Assembly: GCF_000224145.3 (NCBI RefSeq)
Contig: NC_020169.2
Span: forward strand, 2,534,861 to 2,598,860
Length of the DNA: 64,000 nt
Source of the DNA: Ciona intestinalis
Taxonomy: Eukaryota; Chordata; Ascidiacea; Phlebobranchia; Cionidae
Direction: 5' to 3'
Shown here: positions 32,047 to 43,220 of the stretch, piece after piece
Position numbering within the stretch: the first letter of the stretch is position 1
Layout of the letters: every line of letters starts with the position of its first letter
The notes under the pieces: model-generated
Database searches by the model: none
Told to the model about the DNA's origin: nothing
What the model saw: the letters and a program-made list of their open reading frames with translations, nothing else
Made by a program: the position numbers and the translations under genes

Positions 32047-33054
32047 ATGCATTTAGCGTCGTTTATGAGTTTCTTGGTATTGCTACTTGTCAAGTTTAAT
32101 TCAGTAACAGGTACGTTATCTAAATCATTATAAAAATGTTAAATTAAATTATCTAAAATTGTTTTTGAAATGTTACACAGGTTTGTCGTGTTCAAGTTCC
32201 TTTTTATCTTGCGCTAGTGGACAAACGTGCTGCTCTGGTATTTGTATGAGCTCATGTTATAGCGATATTATACGGACGACCTACTCATTAGGGTAAGCGA
32301 CAAAAAATCGTTGTTTTTACTGCTAACATAAGTTAGTGTAGAAAAAAAATTGATAAAGTTTAATCATATTTTTTTTATTTTTTAGCGTTGGAGCCATTGT
32401 TGGAATCGCTATTGGCGGTCTGGTGTTCACAGGCCTGTGCATTGGGGTGTGTGTGTACTGCTGCTGTGCGTGTGGTCGAGCAGCCAACAGGGGAGCGCCC
32501 CAGCCTGCAGCTACGTTTGTCGCGACAGTACCAGCAGCAGGACAGCAAAGTAAGATAATAAATGAATTTTTTGCTTCGCATTCCTACATGATTTTATATA
32601 TTGTACTGTGGGGTATGATGGGACACCATTCGTAGAGAATATTTAAATATCCTGATCGTGTTTTAAACAAATAATAACGCTATATTTTAACGTCGTGATG
32701 ATACGGTTATATATTTCTTTAAAAGTTATTTGTTTACTACCCGAGTGGAACAAAAAAAAACCTGTCCCACCGTACAAAGACGAATCTTACATTGTCACAA
32801 TTCATCAATTGTATTTTAATCTCCCCAACCAAATAAACTTAAGCGTATTGCCATTTTATTAGCGGTTTTCCTTTCAAGTATACTGGCGCTTTTAGACAGC
32901 GCAGAACCTTTTCATACTAAACAATTTATCCTTTTCAGATCCTGGTTACAACGCCCAATACAGCGCCAATAACCCGCCAGTATATGTTGATCAAAACTCT
33001 GCTCTCCCCGGTCAAAAGCCAGGTTATCTCGGCCAACAGCCTGGCAGTGGCTAG
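32047..33054 (+). CDS. Shisa-like single-pass protein, one cysteine module (paralogue 2)
   Basis: Exons 32047-32110, 32181-32292, 32386-32549, 32939-33054; phases 1-2-1; 151 residues. Signal peptide MHLASFMSFLVLLLVKFNSV. Cysteine module SCSSSFLSCASGQTCCSGIC then MSSC (C-x6-C-x5-CC-x3-C-x3-C). Membrane span VGAIVGIAIGGLVFTGLCIG followed by a juxtamembrane cysteine cluster VCVYCCCACGRAA, likely palmitoylated (inference). The tail is Pro/Gln/Tyr-rich with NPGYNAQYSANNPPVY and GQKPGYLGQQPGSG, without a canonical PPxY. The exon layout is the same as in the next paralogues. Its membrane exon is almost identical at DNA level to that of the gene at 41027. Role unknown; Shisa-like proteins act as transmembrane adaptors. 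Confidence 0.8.
32600..32775 (+). mobile_element. MITE, second subfamily
   Basis: It reads TGTACTGTGGGGTATGATGG and has the ACGCTATATTTTAACGTCG core typical of the second subfamily; the right end is shortened (CCTGTCCCACCGTAC). Confidence 0.75.
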
Positions 33055-34611
33055 ACAACATTAGTATTGTCAGATTAACACTATACGTACATATAGAAGA
33101 CGCACAAATCAATCTAAACAAATATTAACACAATTTGTGCGTTTTTTTATAACTCTGTTTTTTACTACTGCATATTTTCAGAAGTTGATAAAATGTTTAA
33201 GTTATACACAACTACAAAAATAAAACTTTTTAGAAATTGTATTGTATATATCTTTTGAAGAAGTCGCTTCCACGAAACGTTACTTCTGAAACGATTATGT
33301 TATAAATACGATTTTCAAACTAATTATTTAAAATCGTTTTGTATCTGCATTACGATATCTTCAATGTGCTATTATTATTAATAATAAACTAAATTGCTGA
33401 AACTTATAACTCTTTGGTATAAGGATGGAGATCCCGTAGGAACATCCTATATGCCATATGCTTAGAGTTGAAATTAACTAAGTCATAATTTTAAAAAGTT
33501 CAAATTAAATTTAATTTTAATATTTAACTGTTAGTAGCCGTCGCGGCCATCAACATTTAAAGATCAACTGCACTTTTTAGCGTACAGTTACACTTTCGCA
33601 GCACTTCTTGAACCGATTTAAATTCCTCGTTTTTAGAGGGTAAATGAGCTATCAACCAAAATCCACATCAGTTGATGGGACAGAAAATTTGTGTGAATTA
33701 ATTGTAGTACTTGACCAGACATTGAACAACTCGTTGCGAAAAATCAAGCGCATCCGTCACATTAAATATAATTGATGGAATTAGTTGTTTTCGCTTTTTA
33801 ATAAACGAGCGCCGTATTACATATTGGGGTTAAATATGATAACCAACTTTGTTAAAAGAATAAAGCATACAAAAAAGTTTAAGAAACCAATGCACTACTA
33901 CAACAATGCAAAAATACAATATAGAGGCATTCGTAAAATTAATTCGATTTGGCCAACACGTATTGTGTATACGAAACACAATATAAAATGGAATCCGGTT
34001 TACGAAAACCACTGCCTTTTGTATCTGGAATATAAACGAAAAAGATTTATTTAATGATGAAACACGTCTACCTACATTTAATTAGAACTATACAGACAAG
34101 TAATGAGTTACGCACAGAAAATTCTATGAGTATACCGTTTTAAAACCATGTTTACCATGGCTGTTATATTGGCCAATGCACGTTTTGACCGCAAATTGAT
34201 GGCGTTTCGTAAAGTTGTGTGATTCAAGTTACCAAAGCTGTGTATAACGTTAAGCAGTTGCGCATAGGTTTTGTTGTGCCTTGTATACACTTTTAATTGT
34301 AATAGAACGTGACCAGCATTTTGTCGGAAAATTACAGCTCAGATCTGCATAACTTTACTACGTCATGGAAAATTGTCATGCTCACATCCCATGCGGTTAC
34401 GTAATGCGCTATATGAAGTTTACGGTTAGTTCTGGTCACGAGATTCAGGAAATAGTGGGCAGCGTCAAAACAAACACTTTATACAATTTAGAGAGTCACA
34501 ATTTATGGATTTTTATCATCTTAATAGCAAATTTTGCTTTTGTTTATGCTTTTTTTTTGTTTAGACTTTAAAAATGTTTTAATACAGTATTAACCAAGAA
34601 TGAAAGAATAA
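33055..34611. other. Intergenic
   Basis: No MITE and no supported gene over about 1.5 kb, unlike its surroundings. Short ORFs here (for example 33785-34054) show no domain. It likely includes the 3' UTR of the upstream gene and the promoter of the next one. Confidence 0.5.
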
Positions 34612-35824
34612 ATGGATTTATCTGCGTATTTACGAGGGTTCATTTTCTGTGGCTCCCACATTGCTTTCGCATCAGGTAAAGGAAAACATTTTTTTCTCAT
34701 TTATTAAGATTTTTAGGCAAACTCAATGTCTTATTACATAGACCTGTCGTGTATGTATTCTTCCGAGTGTACGGATGATCAGAGTTGTTGCCCGTCTTTG
34801 CATTCGTCTACTAATTTAAAATTCTGTTCAAGTTCGTGCTCAAGCTCAACAAACATAGCCACTAATTCAGGGTACAGTTTAAGGTATGTATGCATTTCAA
34901 CTATTATAGTAGAGAGGGGGAGTTGGACCAGCTTCAGCATATTGTATGGTAGGGGAAGATGGGACACCTTTATAGCACATAATATCAACATATCTTGACC
35001 GTGTTTTAAGCAATTAACAACGGTTTATTTGAGTCGTGAGGATACGGTTTTATGATTTTCTGAATGTTCTTGGTTTACTACCAAATGGGAGAAGAAAATA
35101 GAATGAAAAGGTGTCCCATTTTCCTAACCCCACTATATAATATTTGCCAAATGGGTCAACAAATTGAGTGAAACGGTACATCATATCTCCCACTCTACTA
35201 TATACTCTTAGCCCATGTTTTAGCGTAAAGTATTTTAGTGAGCTTTTAAACATTTTTTCAGTGCCGAAGCTATTATTGGGATCTCTGTGGGCACTATATT
35301 TATACTCAGCTGTTTAACAATATGTGTCTGCCGTGGCGTTTGTCTACTTGCTAAGAGAAATGTACCCGCCAGGCCCTACGAGCCAGCAACAGAAACTCAA
35401 TCACAAAGTAAGAGAATGAATTTTCGACCTCAAACTTTGATATCAAAAATCTTACTATAGTAGGTTGTGGGAAGACGGGACGCCTTTTTATTTATTTTTC
35501 TCTTCCCATTTGGTAGTAAACAAAGATCATTTATCAGGGTATTATTTGGATAATATGTGCTAAAGGGGTCCTATCTTACCCCACGATACTATACCACTAT
35601 AATTAATTTCAGGCCATGGATTTGTCAACACACATTACACGATCCCACCGCCGCCCGCATACAACAACATATACAAAGCACCGACTAACACAGAAAATTA
35701 CCCTATGACTCAAACAGTTGGTCAAGCTAGCACGATGACAACGGGTCATAATTCAACTCTCCCAGGCAATAATCAACCTGTTATAATTAACCCTCCGCCA
35801 TATACACAATACTCGGGGCGTTAA
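34612..35824 (+). CDS. Shisa-like single-pass protein (paralogue 3)
   Basis: Exons 34612-34675, 34742-34883, 35262-35407, 35613-35824; phases 1-2-1; 187 residues. Signal peptide MDLSAYLRGFIFCGSHIAFA. Cysteine module SCMYSSECTDDQSCC then PSLHSSTNLKFCSSSC (C-x5-C-x5-CC-x11-C-x3-C). Membrane span AIIGISVGTIFILSCLTICV. The tail carries PPPPAYNN and a canonical NPPPYTQY near the C-terminus, a ligand for WW domains such as those of Nedd4-type ligases (family knowledge; not shown here). The exon 2 acceptor is CTTATTACATAG at 34741, chosen because the nearer TTTTTAG would shift the frame. Introns 2 and 3 are mostly MITE. Confidence 0.8.
34944..35137 (+). mobile_element. MITE, with flanking fragments
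   Basis: Main copy TATGGTAGGGGAAGATGGGA to CCTAACCCCACTATATA. Broken ends of other copies flank it (TATAGTAGAGAGGGGGAG at about 34911 and CTCCCACTCTACTATATA to about 35206). Confidence 0.85.
35456..35594 (-). mobile_element. MITE with internal deletion
   Basis: About 139 bases instead of about 190: TATAGTAGGTTGTGGGAAGA through GGTAGTAAACAAAG, then straight to the right part. Confidence 0.8.
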
Positions 35825-36805
35825 GTTATATTGGAATTGTTAAATACTTTGTTCAATAGTATTTTTAAATACTAAAATATACCCAATGCTAAAGTAAACA
35901 CTGTAAAATTCTACACAATCAGTCGTGTTTTGCCTAATTTTTAAAGCATTTTTTAAGTTTGGAAAGTGAAAAATTCGAATAAATGTACAGTTTTTCTTTT
36001 TAAGACTTAAAAACATATATTTGTACATTGTCTTTACTATAAACAACATGCAATTTTCGAACATACTGCCGACTGTAAAATCTTTATTACCCATACAGTA
36101 TGCAAAAATATAAATAAGTTTTAGGTGTGCGAATGTATATTGCATCAGTTTAATGAAACAGTTTCCATCGCACTTTTACTAACAATAGTTTAAAATACTT
36201 ATTTTTACGACTTTCTCTTCTAAAATATTCTATGCAAATATACATTAATTCCAATAAAAAGTCTTTCTTGGGCAGACGACAAAGCATTGCGAATTCCCTT
36301 TGCTTATATATATGTACCAATACAAACGATGCCGTTTAAATTTCCAGTAAGGAATACAGTACACCAATTATAAAAGCAAGCTTTGTAGTATGGTGGGGAA
36401 GATGTGATACCTTTAGCACATAATATACAAATATTCTGATTGTGTTTTAAACAATTAACAACGGGGCATAAGGTTTTATAATTTGTTGAATTGTCTTTGT
36501 TTACTATCAAATAGGACGAGAAAGTAGAATAAAAAGGTGTCCCATCTTCCCCTGCCCTACTATAACATTTTATTCCGAAGACGGCTACGTAATACTTAGT
36601 ATGCACAAGCTCGTCGTGCATTCAGCACGTTTTCCCGACATTTAGACAACGATGATCAATGTATAGTACTACTGATACGTCGTCATTTCGTAATTAGTTA
36701 TACATCAATACGCAATGCGCCTTGTTTTCGGTTACAGTGCGCTTTATATTTTCGTACTTCTACTGTTGGGTGCAAATTTGTTTTCTAGCAGTAAAGTGAA
36801 GCAAT
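35825..36805. other. Intergenic
   Basis: One MITE (36384-36564). Otherwise no supported feature; an AT-rich 3' UTR and the promoter of the DOMON gene are expected here. Confidence 0.5.
36384..36564 (+). mobile_element. MITE
   Basis: Begins TGTAGTATGGTGGGGAAGAT, ends CCCCTGCCCTACTATA; a short internal deletion removes part of the centre. Confidence 0.85.
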
Positions 36806-39780
36806 ATGACGAAAATATTCTTGTTTTTGTGTCTGATGGGAATTTTGTTCGCGTTCAGTGAATGCCAGTCTGTTGTCGAAGTGAGTATTCCATTACGAGT
36901 ATTAAATTTTACTGTAACAGTGTAAGGTTTATATAGTACTATGGGAAAAGACGGGTCTTCTTTAGCTTTAGCACATATTATCCAAATATCCGGATCGTGA
37001 TTTTAACAATAAACAACGCGGTCTACAAGAGTCCGGATAAGGTTTTATAATTTTTTTTTGTTTTCTTCCAAATGCGACGAAGGTAGACTGAAAATGGGTC
37101 CCAACTTCCCCCACCTAATATATATTGTTTGTACGACGTTTGCGCTATTTTGTAAAATTCACGGACGGTTACTGAATTGATTTTAACTAACGAATAGAGA
37201 TTATTCGGTGGAATCCAAGGTTTTCTACAAATTACCCGTAAATCATTATAGCCAAGGTGGAGTGACTGTGTTCGTCCAGCGCCTTTTGGGTACGGGAGGA
37301 CCTGGATTACGTCTTCGCATTGCGAGCCAACATGTCGAAACGTTACGTGGGAGAGTGCAAGGCAAGGGACGATGATCAAATTCACAATCACAGGTGGAAG
37401 TGTGGGATATATGGCCATTGCCCTTTCCTCGGATTATGTTATGGTAATTTTAACATAAACCACTTTCTTTTGATTTTTTTTGTATAGTAAGGGTGGGGGA
37501 AGACGGGACACCTTCAGCACAGAATATCCGAATATTCTAATCGTGTTTTAAACAATTAACAATGGTCTATGGGAGTCTTTGGAATACGGTTTTATATTCC
37601 TTTGAATATTCTTTGTTTACTACTAAATGGAACGAGAAATAGAATGAAAAGGTGTCTCATCTTACCCCGACCCACTATATGAATATATAACTTTTTCCGT
37701 TTCACTTTTGTATGGGAAAATATAATTTTTATAAGCAAATAAATTAAAAAGAGTGCAAATTATATCAAAACGTGAAATTATAACTTCAAATAATCTCCAT
37801 TAACATTTTAATAATTTCTGAAAGACATTACTGTTAATTGTTGTATATTTTTAAACTGTATTTCGCACGACCACATTACTAGTTACGTAATATTGCAGGG
37901 GCCAGCCGACGATGCCTATATCTGCTCTCGATTAAAACCAACCAGCTCTGAAACGGTTATTAAATCGGCTTACTTGACTGGACATCGCCCACCCACAATC
38001 GTTGGAACAGTTAGTATATAGTAGGGTGGGAGAAGATGGGACACCTTTTCGTTCTATTTTCTCGGCCCATTTGGTAGTAAACAGAGAACATTTAATAAAT
38101 TACAAAAACGGATCCTCACGACTCCTATAGACCGTTGTTAATTGTTTAAAACACGATATCATGTGCTAAATGTGTCCCATCTTCTACCGCAGTACTCTAT
38201 GACGTTTATTTTAAATTAGAATTGCGGAGGTTCTAAAACAAACAAGAATAGTATTTCGGGGTATCTTTTAATGATATAACGCTATTTTAGAGTTGTAAGG
38301 ATACGGTTATAAAATTACGTAAATATTTCGTTAACTACCAATGGGGCGATAAAAGAGAACGAATGAATGTAACTTACTTTATCCTAGCCTGTCTGGAAAA
38401 TTATACAATCGTTATAACACAACTGTTTTGTTTCATACACCTAGTACCAGCTTACGAGATACTAAGTATGTTACTTTATGGGTGATTATTTTTGCTGTTG
38501 TTTTTTTGCTTATTTTATGTATGGCTGAAAATTTGGACAACCCAAAAGCGACCACTGGGTTGCAGCAATTGCCGTTAAATGTCTTGCCCAAGGACACATG
38601 CGTTCAAATAGTAGCAGCGACAAGCCTTGGACGTTGGACCCATTGCCCCTTTTTATGATAATGGTCACATACGTATACGCGATAATTTATGTACAGCGAA
38701 AAATCGAAACTAATACTCCTGGATATTAAAATTTTATTCTACGTTTTAGGTCAGTCCTGAAAACGTTGAATCGATTACAATCGCTAAGACGATCATGAAA
38801 TGCTCATTCTACAGAGAATTTAACATCACAAAGCTAGTTGGTACAACACCTGTCACTTGGGATATACGAACATCAACATTTAACGTGTTTTATACGGAAG
38901 GTCCCGTTTCGTCCAATGGTAAAGCATTAATGCACGAGTTTCAAGCGCGTACCACCAGAACTTTCACTCTACTGACACCACAAGGTATTTTCTGCTCTGC
39001 TTCATAGTGTATATAACTATGCTACTTTAAACAACGTTTTCTGTTCCAAAACCATTAACAGCGCTATTTTAAAGTCGACGATAAGTTTATATATAGTACG
39101 ATGGGGGAAGATGGGACACCTTTCCATGCCATTTTCTTGTTTCATTTAGTAGTAAACAAAGAACATACAAAGAATTTTAAAACCGTATGCTCACGACTTC
39201 CATAGACCGTTGTTAACTGTTAAAAACACGATCAGGATATATGGATATTATGTGTTAAAGGTGTCCTTCCCCCACCCTACTATATAATATTGGAAATTTC
39301 CATATATGATTAAAACATACAAGTCCCATCTTACGATATCCTATATATATTAGGGCGGGGAACATATATATAAGTTAAGATATCCTATATATATTAGGGT
39401 GTTTTAAACAATTAACATCGGTCTATGGGAGTCGTGAAGATACAGATTTTTACTTTTTTTGAATGTTTTTGTTAACTACTAAAATGAACGAGAAAATAGA
39501 GTTCAAAGGTATCCCATTTCCCCCCACCCTCTGCACCAAAGTAACGAAGTTTATTTCATGCTTTATTGAAACAGTCATTTACGCGCAATCTCAAGAAACA
39601 AGACCCAGAACTACTACTAGTTCTGGTGGAAATTTGAGCACTGTCGCTGCAAAATCAACAAGTAATGTGCTTGAACGGAATAATGGAACTGAAAAAAGTA
39701 CAAATTCTGGAACTTCTATCTTAATAAACAATGCGTTACTTGCACCACTGCTTATTTCCTTTTCCTGCTTTCTTATATAA
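36806..39780 (+). CDS. Secreted/GPI-anchored DOMON-domain protein
   Basis: Exons 36806-36880, 37252-37443, 37899-38009, 38750-38984, 39575-39780; 819 bases, 272 residues. Signal peptide MTKIFLFLCLMGILFAFSEC. The DOMON domain spans exons 2-4: CEPTCRNVTW, then IKFTITGGSVGYMAIALSSD and YVM|GPADDAYIC, later KCSFYR and FNVFYTEGPVSSNGKALMHE. These fit the ferric reductase-like/FRRS1 type of DOMON (G-x-G-Y-x-A-x-x-x-S, D-x-Y-x-C). No cytochrome b561 segment follows. Exon 5 is Thr/Ser/Asn-rich and ends in a hydrophobic stretch (NNALLAPLLISFSCFLI) at the stop, typical of a GPI signal. DOMON domains bind heme or sugars. The exon 2 start was set at 37252 because the frame upstream holds a stop. It lies inside the Shisa-like cluster, same strand. 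Confidence 0.8.
36932..37123 (+). mobile_element. MITE in DOMON gene intron 1
   Basis: Begins TATAGTACTATGGGAAAAGA, ends CTTCCCCCACCTAATATATA. Confidence 0.8.
37483..37679 (+). mobile_element. MITE in DOMON gene intron 2
   Basis: Complete copy TATAGTAAGGGTGGGGGAAG to TACCCCGACCCACTATA, 40 bases after the exon 2 donor. Confidence 0.9.
38017..38200 (-). mobile_element. MITE 7 bases after a splice donor
   Basis: The donor GTTAGTA of exon 3 runs directly into TATAGTAGGGTGGGAGAAGA; the right end is CTTCTACCGCAGTACTCTAT. Confidence 0.9.
38246..38360 (+). mobile_element. MITE remnant, second subfamily
   Basis: AACGCTATTTTAGAGTTGTA, then AAGGATACGGTTATAAAATT and TTAACTACCAATGGGGCGAT; both ends are lost. 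Confidence 0.65.
38363..38655 (+). mobile_element. SINE, Cics-1-like, near full length
   Basis: GAATGAATGTAACTTACTTT to CAGCGACAAGCCTTGGACGT and GGACCCATTGCC; the best-preserved 3' half in the window. In DOMON intron 3. Confidence 0.9.
39092..39284 (-). mobile_element. MITE in DOMON gene intron 4
   Basis: Begins TATAGTACGATGGGGGAAGA, ends CCCCCACCCTACTATATA. Confidence 0.9.
39395..39532 (+). mobile_element. MITE, left part replaced
   Basis: The right two thirds remain (GTTTTAAACAATTAACATCG to CCCCCCACCCTC). The left end is lost in a small rearranged tract with two copies of ATCCTATATATATTAGGG (39336-39396). Confidence 0.75.
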
Positions 39781-41026
39781 AAAAAAAACTTTGCTGGAGC
39801 CCGCCTTCTGTAGTATAAATGCTTTGTATATATCCTATATACACCACTGGAAATTATACAGTCACATAAACCGTCTCAATTTGTTGGGATGGGACTTTTC
39901 ACTCATATGTTTTTTAACTTTATTTAACTCTTAATAATAACCTTAATTTACGACTTAAAAATCGCCATTTTAGTATAGAAAAAAATGTATTATAAAAGTT
40001 AGCACCAAGTTACAGCGAAACATTTTTATAAGAATTATCAAAGTTTTTTTCTATAAATAAATCTATTTTACTGGTAAAGTCGACATACGTGATTAAACAT
40101 GCGATTGCATATTTCTATTTATATATTATTGCACAGACCGGTGAAATCACGCGGGAAGTTTAGTAATAACCGAGGCGAAAATAATAAGCAATTAAGCATA
40201 CAGACCCACGCAATTAACCATACAGACCCACGCAGTGCTATTCATAACACGTCAGCTGCGTAATATCCTATTCGTTTATAATAGAGAACGCAATATGATT
40301 CAACAATGAATTTACGGATGTAAGTGGGATCACTACGTTAGTTAACCTCAGTGCTGTAGTTGGTGTACTGCGACCGGGAAGTAGCAGCGGAAACACAGTT
40401 TATGGATGTTAGATAGTGAGAGAATGAAAAATGAGTAAGACATTGTGGGAAATAAGAACTTTAAAAAAAATCGTCTGTCGGGGTACTTTCCTCATCGCAA
40501 TCCTTTGTATGACAACAAGGAGTTTGTATTCTGTGGTGCCGTCACGATACACTGCTTACTAAAGCGAAGCAATTTTGCATATAAGTTAAGGTGAGCTTAT
40601 GTACAGTTGCTAGGTCGCATAATAGAATTAGGCAGTAAACATACCGGACAAAAAAAACAGAAGTCCAGTCAAAAAGTTTCCAGCAGTTAAGAATACACAC
40701 AGTTGTACTGCATAACCAGCAGTTGTACTGCATAACCAGGCAGATGCGCTGGTCGTTACAAGGCAGGGCTATAAATACATATCGCTGGATTTTTATATTC
40801 GTTCATTAGTGATGTAATAACAGTGAACAATAGCAACCAATTTCTGTGGGAAATGGAAATGTGTACCGTTTATATTGTACTCAAGGCTATTTGATCAAGT
40901 TTTAGTAAACCAGCAGTTCTTCGGACATTATTTGTAAACTAAGCAGTTGTTTTTTTTTATATTTTTTTTACAGATTCGATTAAACTTATAAAACTGTACT
41001 AATAATTGTAAGAAGAGAACGAAAGA
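39781..41026. other. Intergenic, free of MITEs
   Basis: No supported gene. Short tandem duplications are present: AACCATACAGACCCACGCA near 40190-40240 and GCAGTTGTACTGCATAACCA twice at about 40698-40738. Confidence 0.5.
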
Positions 41027-42160
41027 ATGTTTTTGGTGAAACTTTTAAGTTTTATCGTTTTGCTGCTTGAAATTCAAATTAGTTCAGTATCAGGTATATA
41101 CGTTATATTCCAATAAGTTAAACTCTTTCTATAGCTTTTCATATTGGAATATATAGTTGGGTGGGGGAAAATGGACACCTTTAGCACGATTGCGTTTTAA
41201 ACAAATAACATCGGTCTATGGGAGTCGTGAGGATACGGTTTTATAATTATTTGAATTTTCTTTGTTTACTACAAAATGTGACGAGAAAATAAAATGATAA
41301 AGTGTCCCATCTTCCCCAACCCTACTATACGTTCCAATATGAAAAACTTCCATATAGTATATGATTTATTTCATTCAGGTTGTTCTAGTTCTTTGAACTG
41401 TCCAGGACTACAATCATGTTGCGGTTTGACGTTTTCAAGCTCCGGTGGCTACTGTTCTAGTTCCTGTTATACCAACAGCATAACAACAGCCGTACATAAA
41501 GCGTTCACTTTAAGGTACAGCAAATTCATCTACTTTTTTGGTATGTGTATTTAACTCTAGGAATATTTGTCTAAAAACTTCTCTATCTTCTTAGCATTGG
41601 AGCAATTGTTGGAATTTCTATTGGCGTTCTGGTGTTCATAGGCCTGTGCATTGGGGCGTGTGTGTACTGCTGCTGTGCGTGTGGTCAAGCAGCCAACAGG
41701 GGAGCGCCCCAGCCTGCAGCTACGTTTGTCGCGACAGTACCAGCACAGGACAGCAAAGTAAGATAATAAATAAATGTATTGGCTCTCATTGCTACAGCAT
41801 GTTAAGTACAAAGAACAATATATATTAAAACATAACCAAATCGTATAACTTTCTCTGTTTAAACTTCCATACAATTAATTGAGTAATTTCACCTTTTTTG
41901 AGTGCATTGACGGCATATAGTGAAACCGCTAAATGTAATCCATCTATCCCTTCTAGACTATGGCTACAACAACCAGCAATACAGCGCTAACCCGCCAGCC
42001 TACGGTGACCAGAAATCGGCTAACCCTGACCAACAGCCAGGCTACGCCGGCCAACAGCCAGGCTATGCCGGCCAACAGCCAGGCTACCCTGGCCAACAGC
42101 AAGGCTACCCTGGCCAACAGCAAGGCTACGCCGGCCAACAACCAGGCTATCCATAGGTAG
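41027..42160 (+). CDS. Shisa-like single-pass protein with QQPGY repeats (paralogue 4), frame shifted at the tail
   Basis: Exons 41027-41093, 41379-41514, 41595-41757, then tail exon from 41957. Signal peptide MFLVKLLSFIVLLLEIQISS. Cysteine module CSSSLNCPGLQSCC then GLTFSSSGGYCSSSC. Membrane span IGAIVGISIGVLVFIGLCIG and cluster ACVYCCCACGQAA. The tail exon read in the family frame gives YGYNNQQYSANPPAYGDQKS and six heptads of the QQPGYAG type, ending at 42156. Exon 3 is one base shorter than its twin at 32386-32549 (GCACAGG against GCAGCAGG), so the spliced frame as given enters the other frame, which is also open and gives a Thr/Asn/Ala-rich tail ending at 42160. Either the assembly lost a G or the tail has switched frame. 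Confidence 0.7.
41129..41357. repeat. Inverted flank around an intronic MITE
   Basis: TTTTCATATTGGAA ends at 41149 and TTCCAATATGAAAA starts at 41332, a perfect 14-base inverted pair, with CTATAG at the outer edges. The MITE at 41152-41329 fills the space between. Confidence 0.75.
41152..41329 (+). mobile_element. MITE in intron 1 of paralogue 4
   Basis: Begins TATAGTTGGGTGGGGGAAAA, ends CCCCAACCCTACTATA. Confidence 0.9.
42031..42153 (+). repeat. 21 bp coding tandem repeat (QQPGYAG heptads)
   Basis: Six copies of CAACAGCCAGGCTACGCCGG-like units. The same heptad is hinted at in paralogue 2 (GQKPGYLGQQPG), paralogue 5 and the orphan exon at 22.7 kb. Confidence 0.9.
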
Positions 42161-42487
42161 CCCAAATGATCCAAACCCTACTACTGCCCAATAATGCGGT
42201 ATTTAGGCTGCCAATGATATATTCCCCATTGAAAATCGGTTTAAATGAACATTATAACTTACATGTTAATCAAATAGGACCAACACATATTAATGTATAT
42301 ATAGCGCCTCACAACATGACTTGAAAATGTTATTCTAATAAAGGAAGCAAAGCATGACTTGGTATTATGTATGGCAGTCGTGTACAGAAATGAATTTCAA
42401 GAGAGCAAAAACGCCTCAACGAATATTTTACGGAATGTGCATATACCTACAATACATCGTCTTCTATACTATAGTTACATCAAACTG

Positions 42488-42549
42488 TATAGTAGGATAG
42501 GGGAAAATGGGACACCTTTCTTTCAACCTTTTCTTTCAACCCTACTATA
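42488..42549. mobile_element. Minimal MITE derivative, 62 bp
   Basis: The left end TATAGTAGGATAGGGGAAAA and the right end CAACCCTACTATA are joined across a deletion of nearly the whole interior; CTTTCTTTCAACC is repeated at the junction. Confidence 0.8.
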
Positions 42550-42656
42550 TAAATATCAAAATAACTGCGAAGCAGCACACATAATAGCAGCATGGTAACA
42601 TGTATGTTAGGTTAAATGGAAAACTGATAGTATAGCGTTAACGTTAGAAACAAATG

Positions 42657-42718
42657 TATAGTAGGGTGGGGAAAGATGGGACACCTTTTCATTCTATTTT
42701 CTCGTCCAATTTAGTGGG
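42657..42718 (-). mobile_element. MITE left-end fragment
   Basis: TATAGTAGGGTGGGGAAAGA to TCGTCCAATTTAG, then a break. Confidence 0.8.
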
Positions 42719-43220
42719 AGCATATATACATTGCTTACGCGGTGTTTACAAGACGCCATCGTATAGTGGTGCAAATCACTAGTTTCGTCATCATACTTCA
42801 GCAGAACAACCAGATATTAATATTTTGATTAGATATAGTAAGTTGTGCCAGTTTAACTAAATGTCATTTACAAAACAGTCAGAGTAGAGATCAGTTTATT
42901 TATTGATACGAAATAGATATTCAACGTTGTTTTAATGTGAACTGCTGTGGGCTATATGGTTATAGGTTTTTGTATTTGTGAGTCTAGTGCCTTAGGCATA
43001 TACACATTAGGTGCTGGTTAAAAGTTTAGTATCTATGCAATGTTAAAGCTTTCAGTTTTAAACTGTTATTTTTTTAGTATAAAACTGTATTGCACGTGAT
43101 ATAGTAGTACGTTAGATCCTAAATCATTATTAGTACCGGAATAGCCCTTGCGTAAATGTAGTAAGCTGTTGCGTATATGCAGTCAGAGCTTATAACATAG
43201 ATTTACATAAACATAAGGTA

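Noticed and set aside
36304-36621. Long ORFs on either strand inside MITE copies (also near 26927, 34779, 51271, 52695, 54389)
   Set aside because: They fall within or across the MITE consensus, recur by copy and have no protein similarity.
37023-37418. 131-codon minus-strand ORF opposite DOMON exon 2
   Set aside because: Antisense shadow of a frame-verified coding exon plus part of a MITE.
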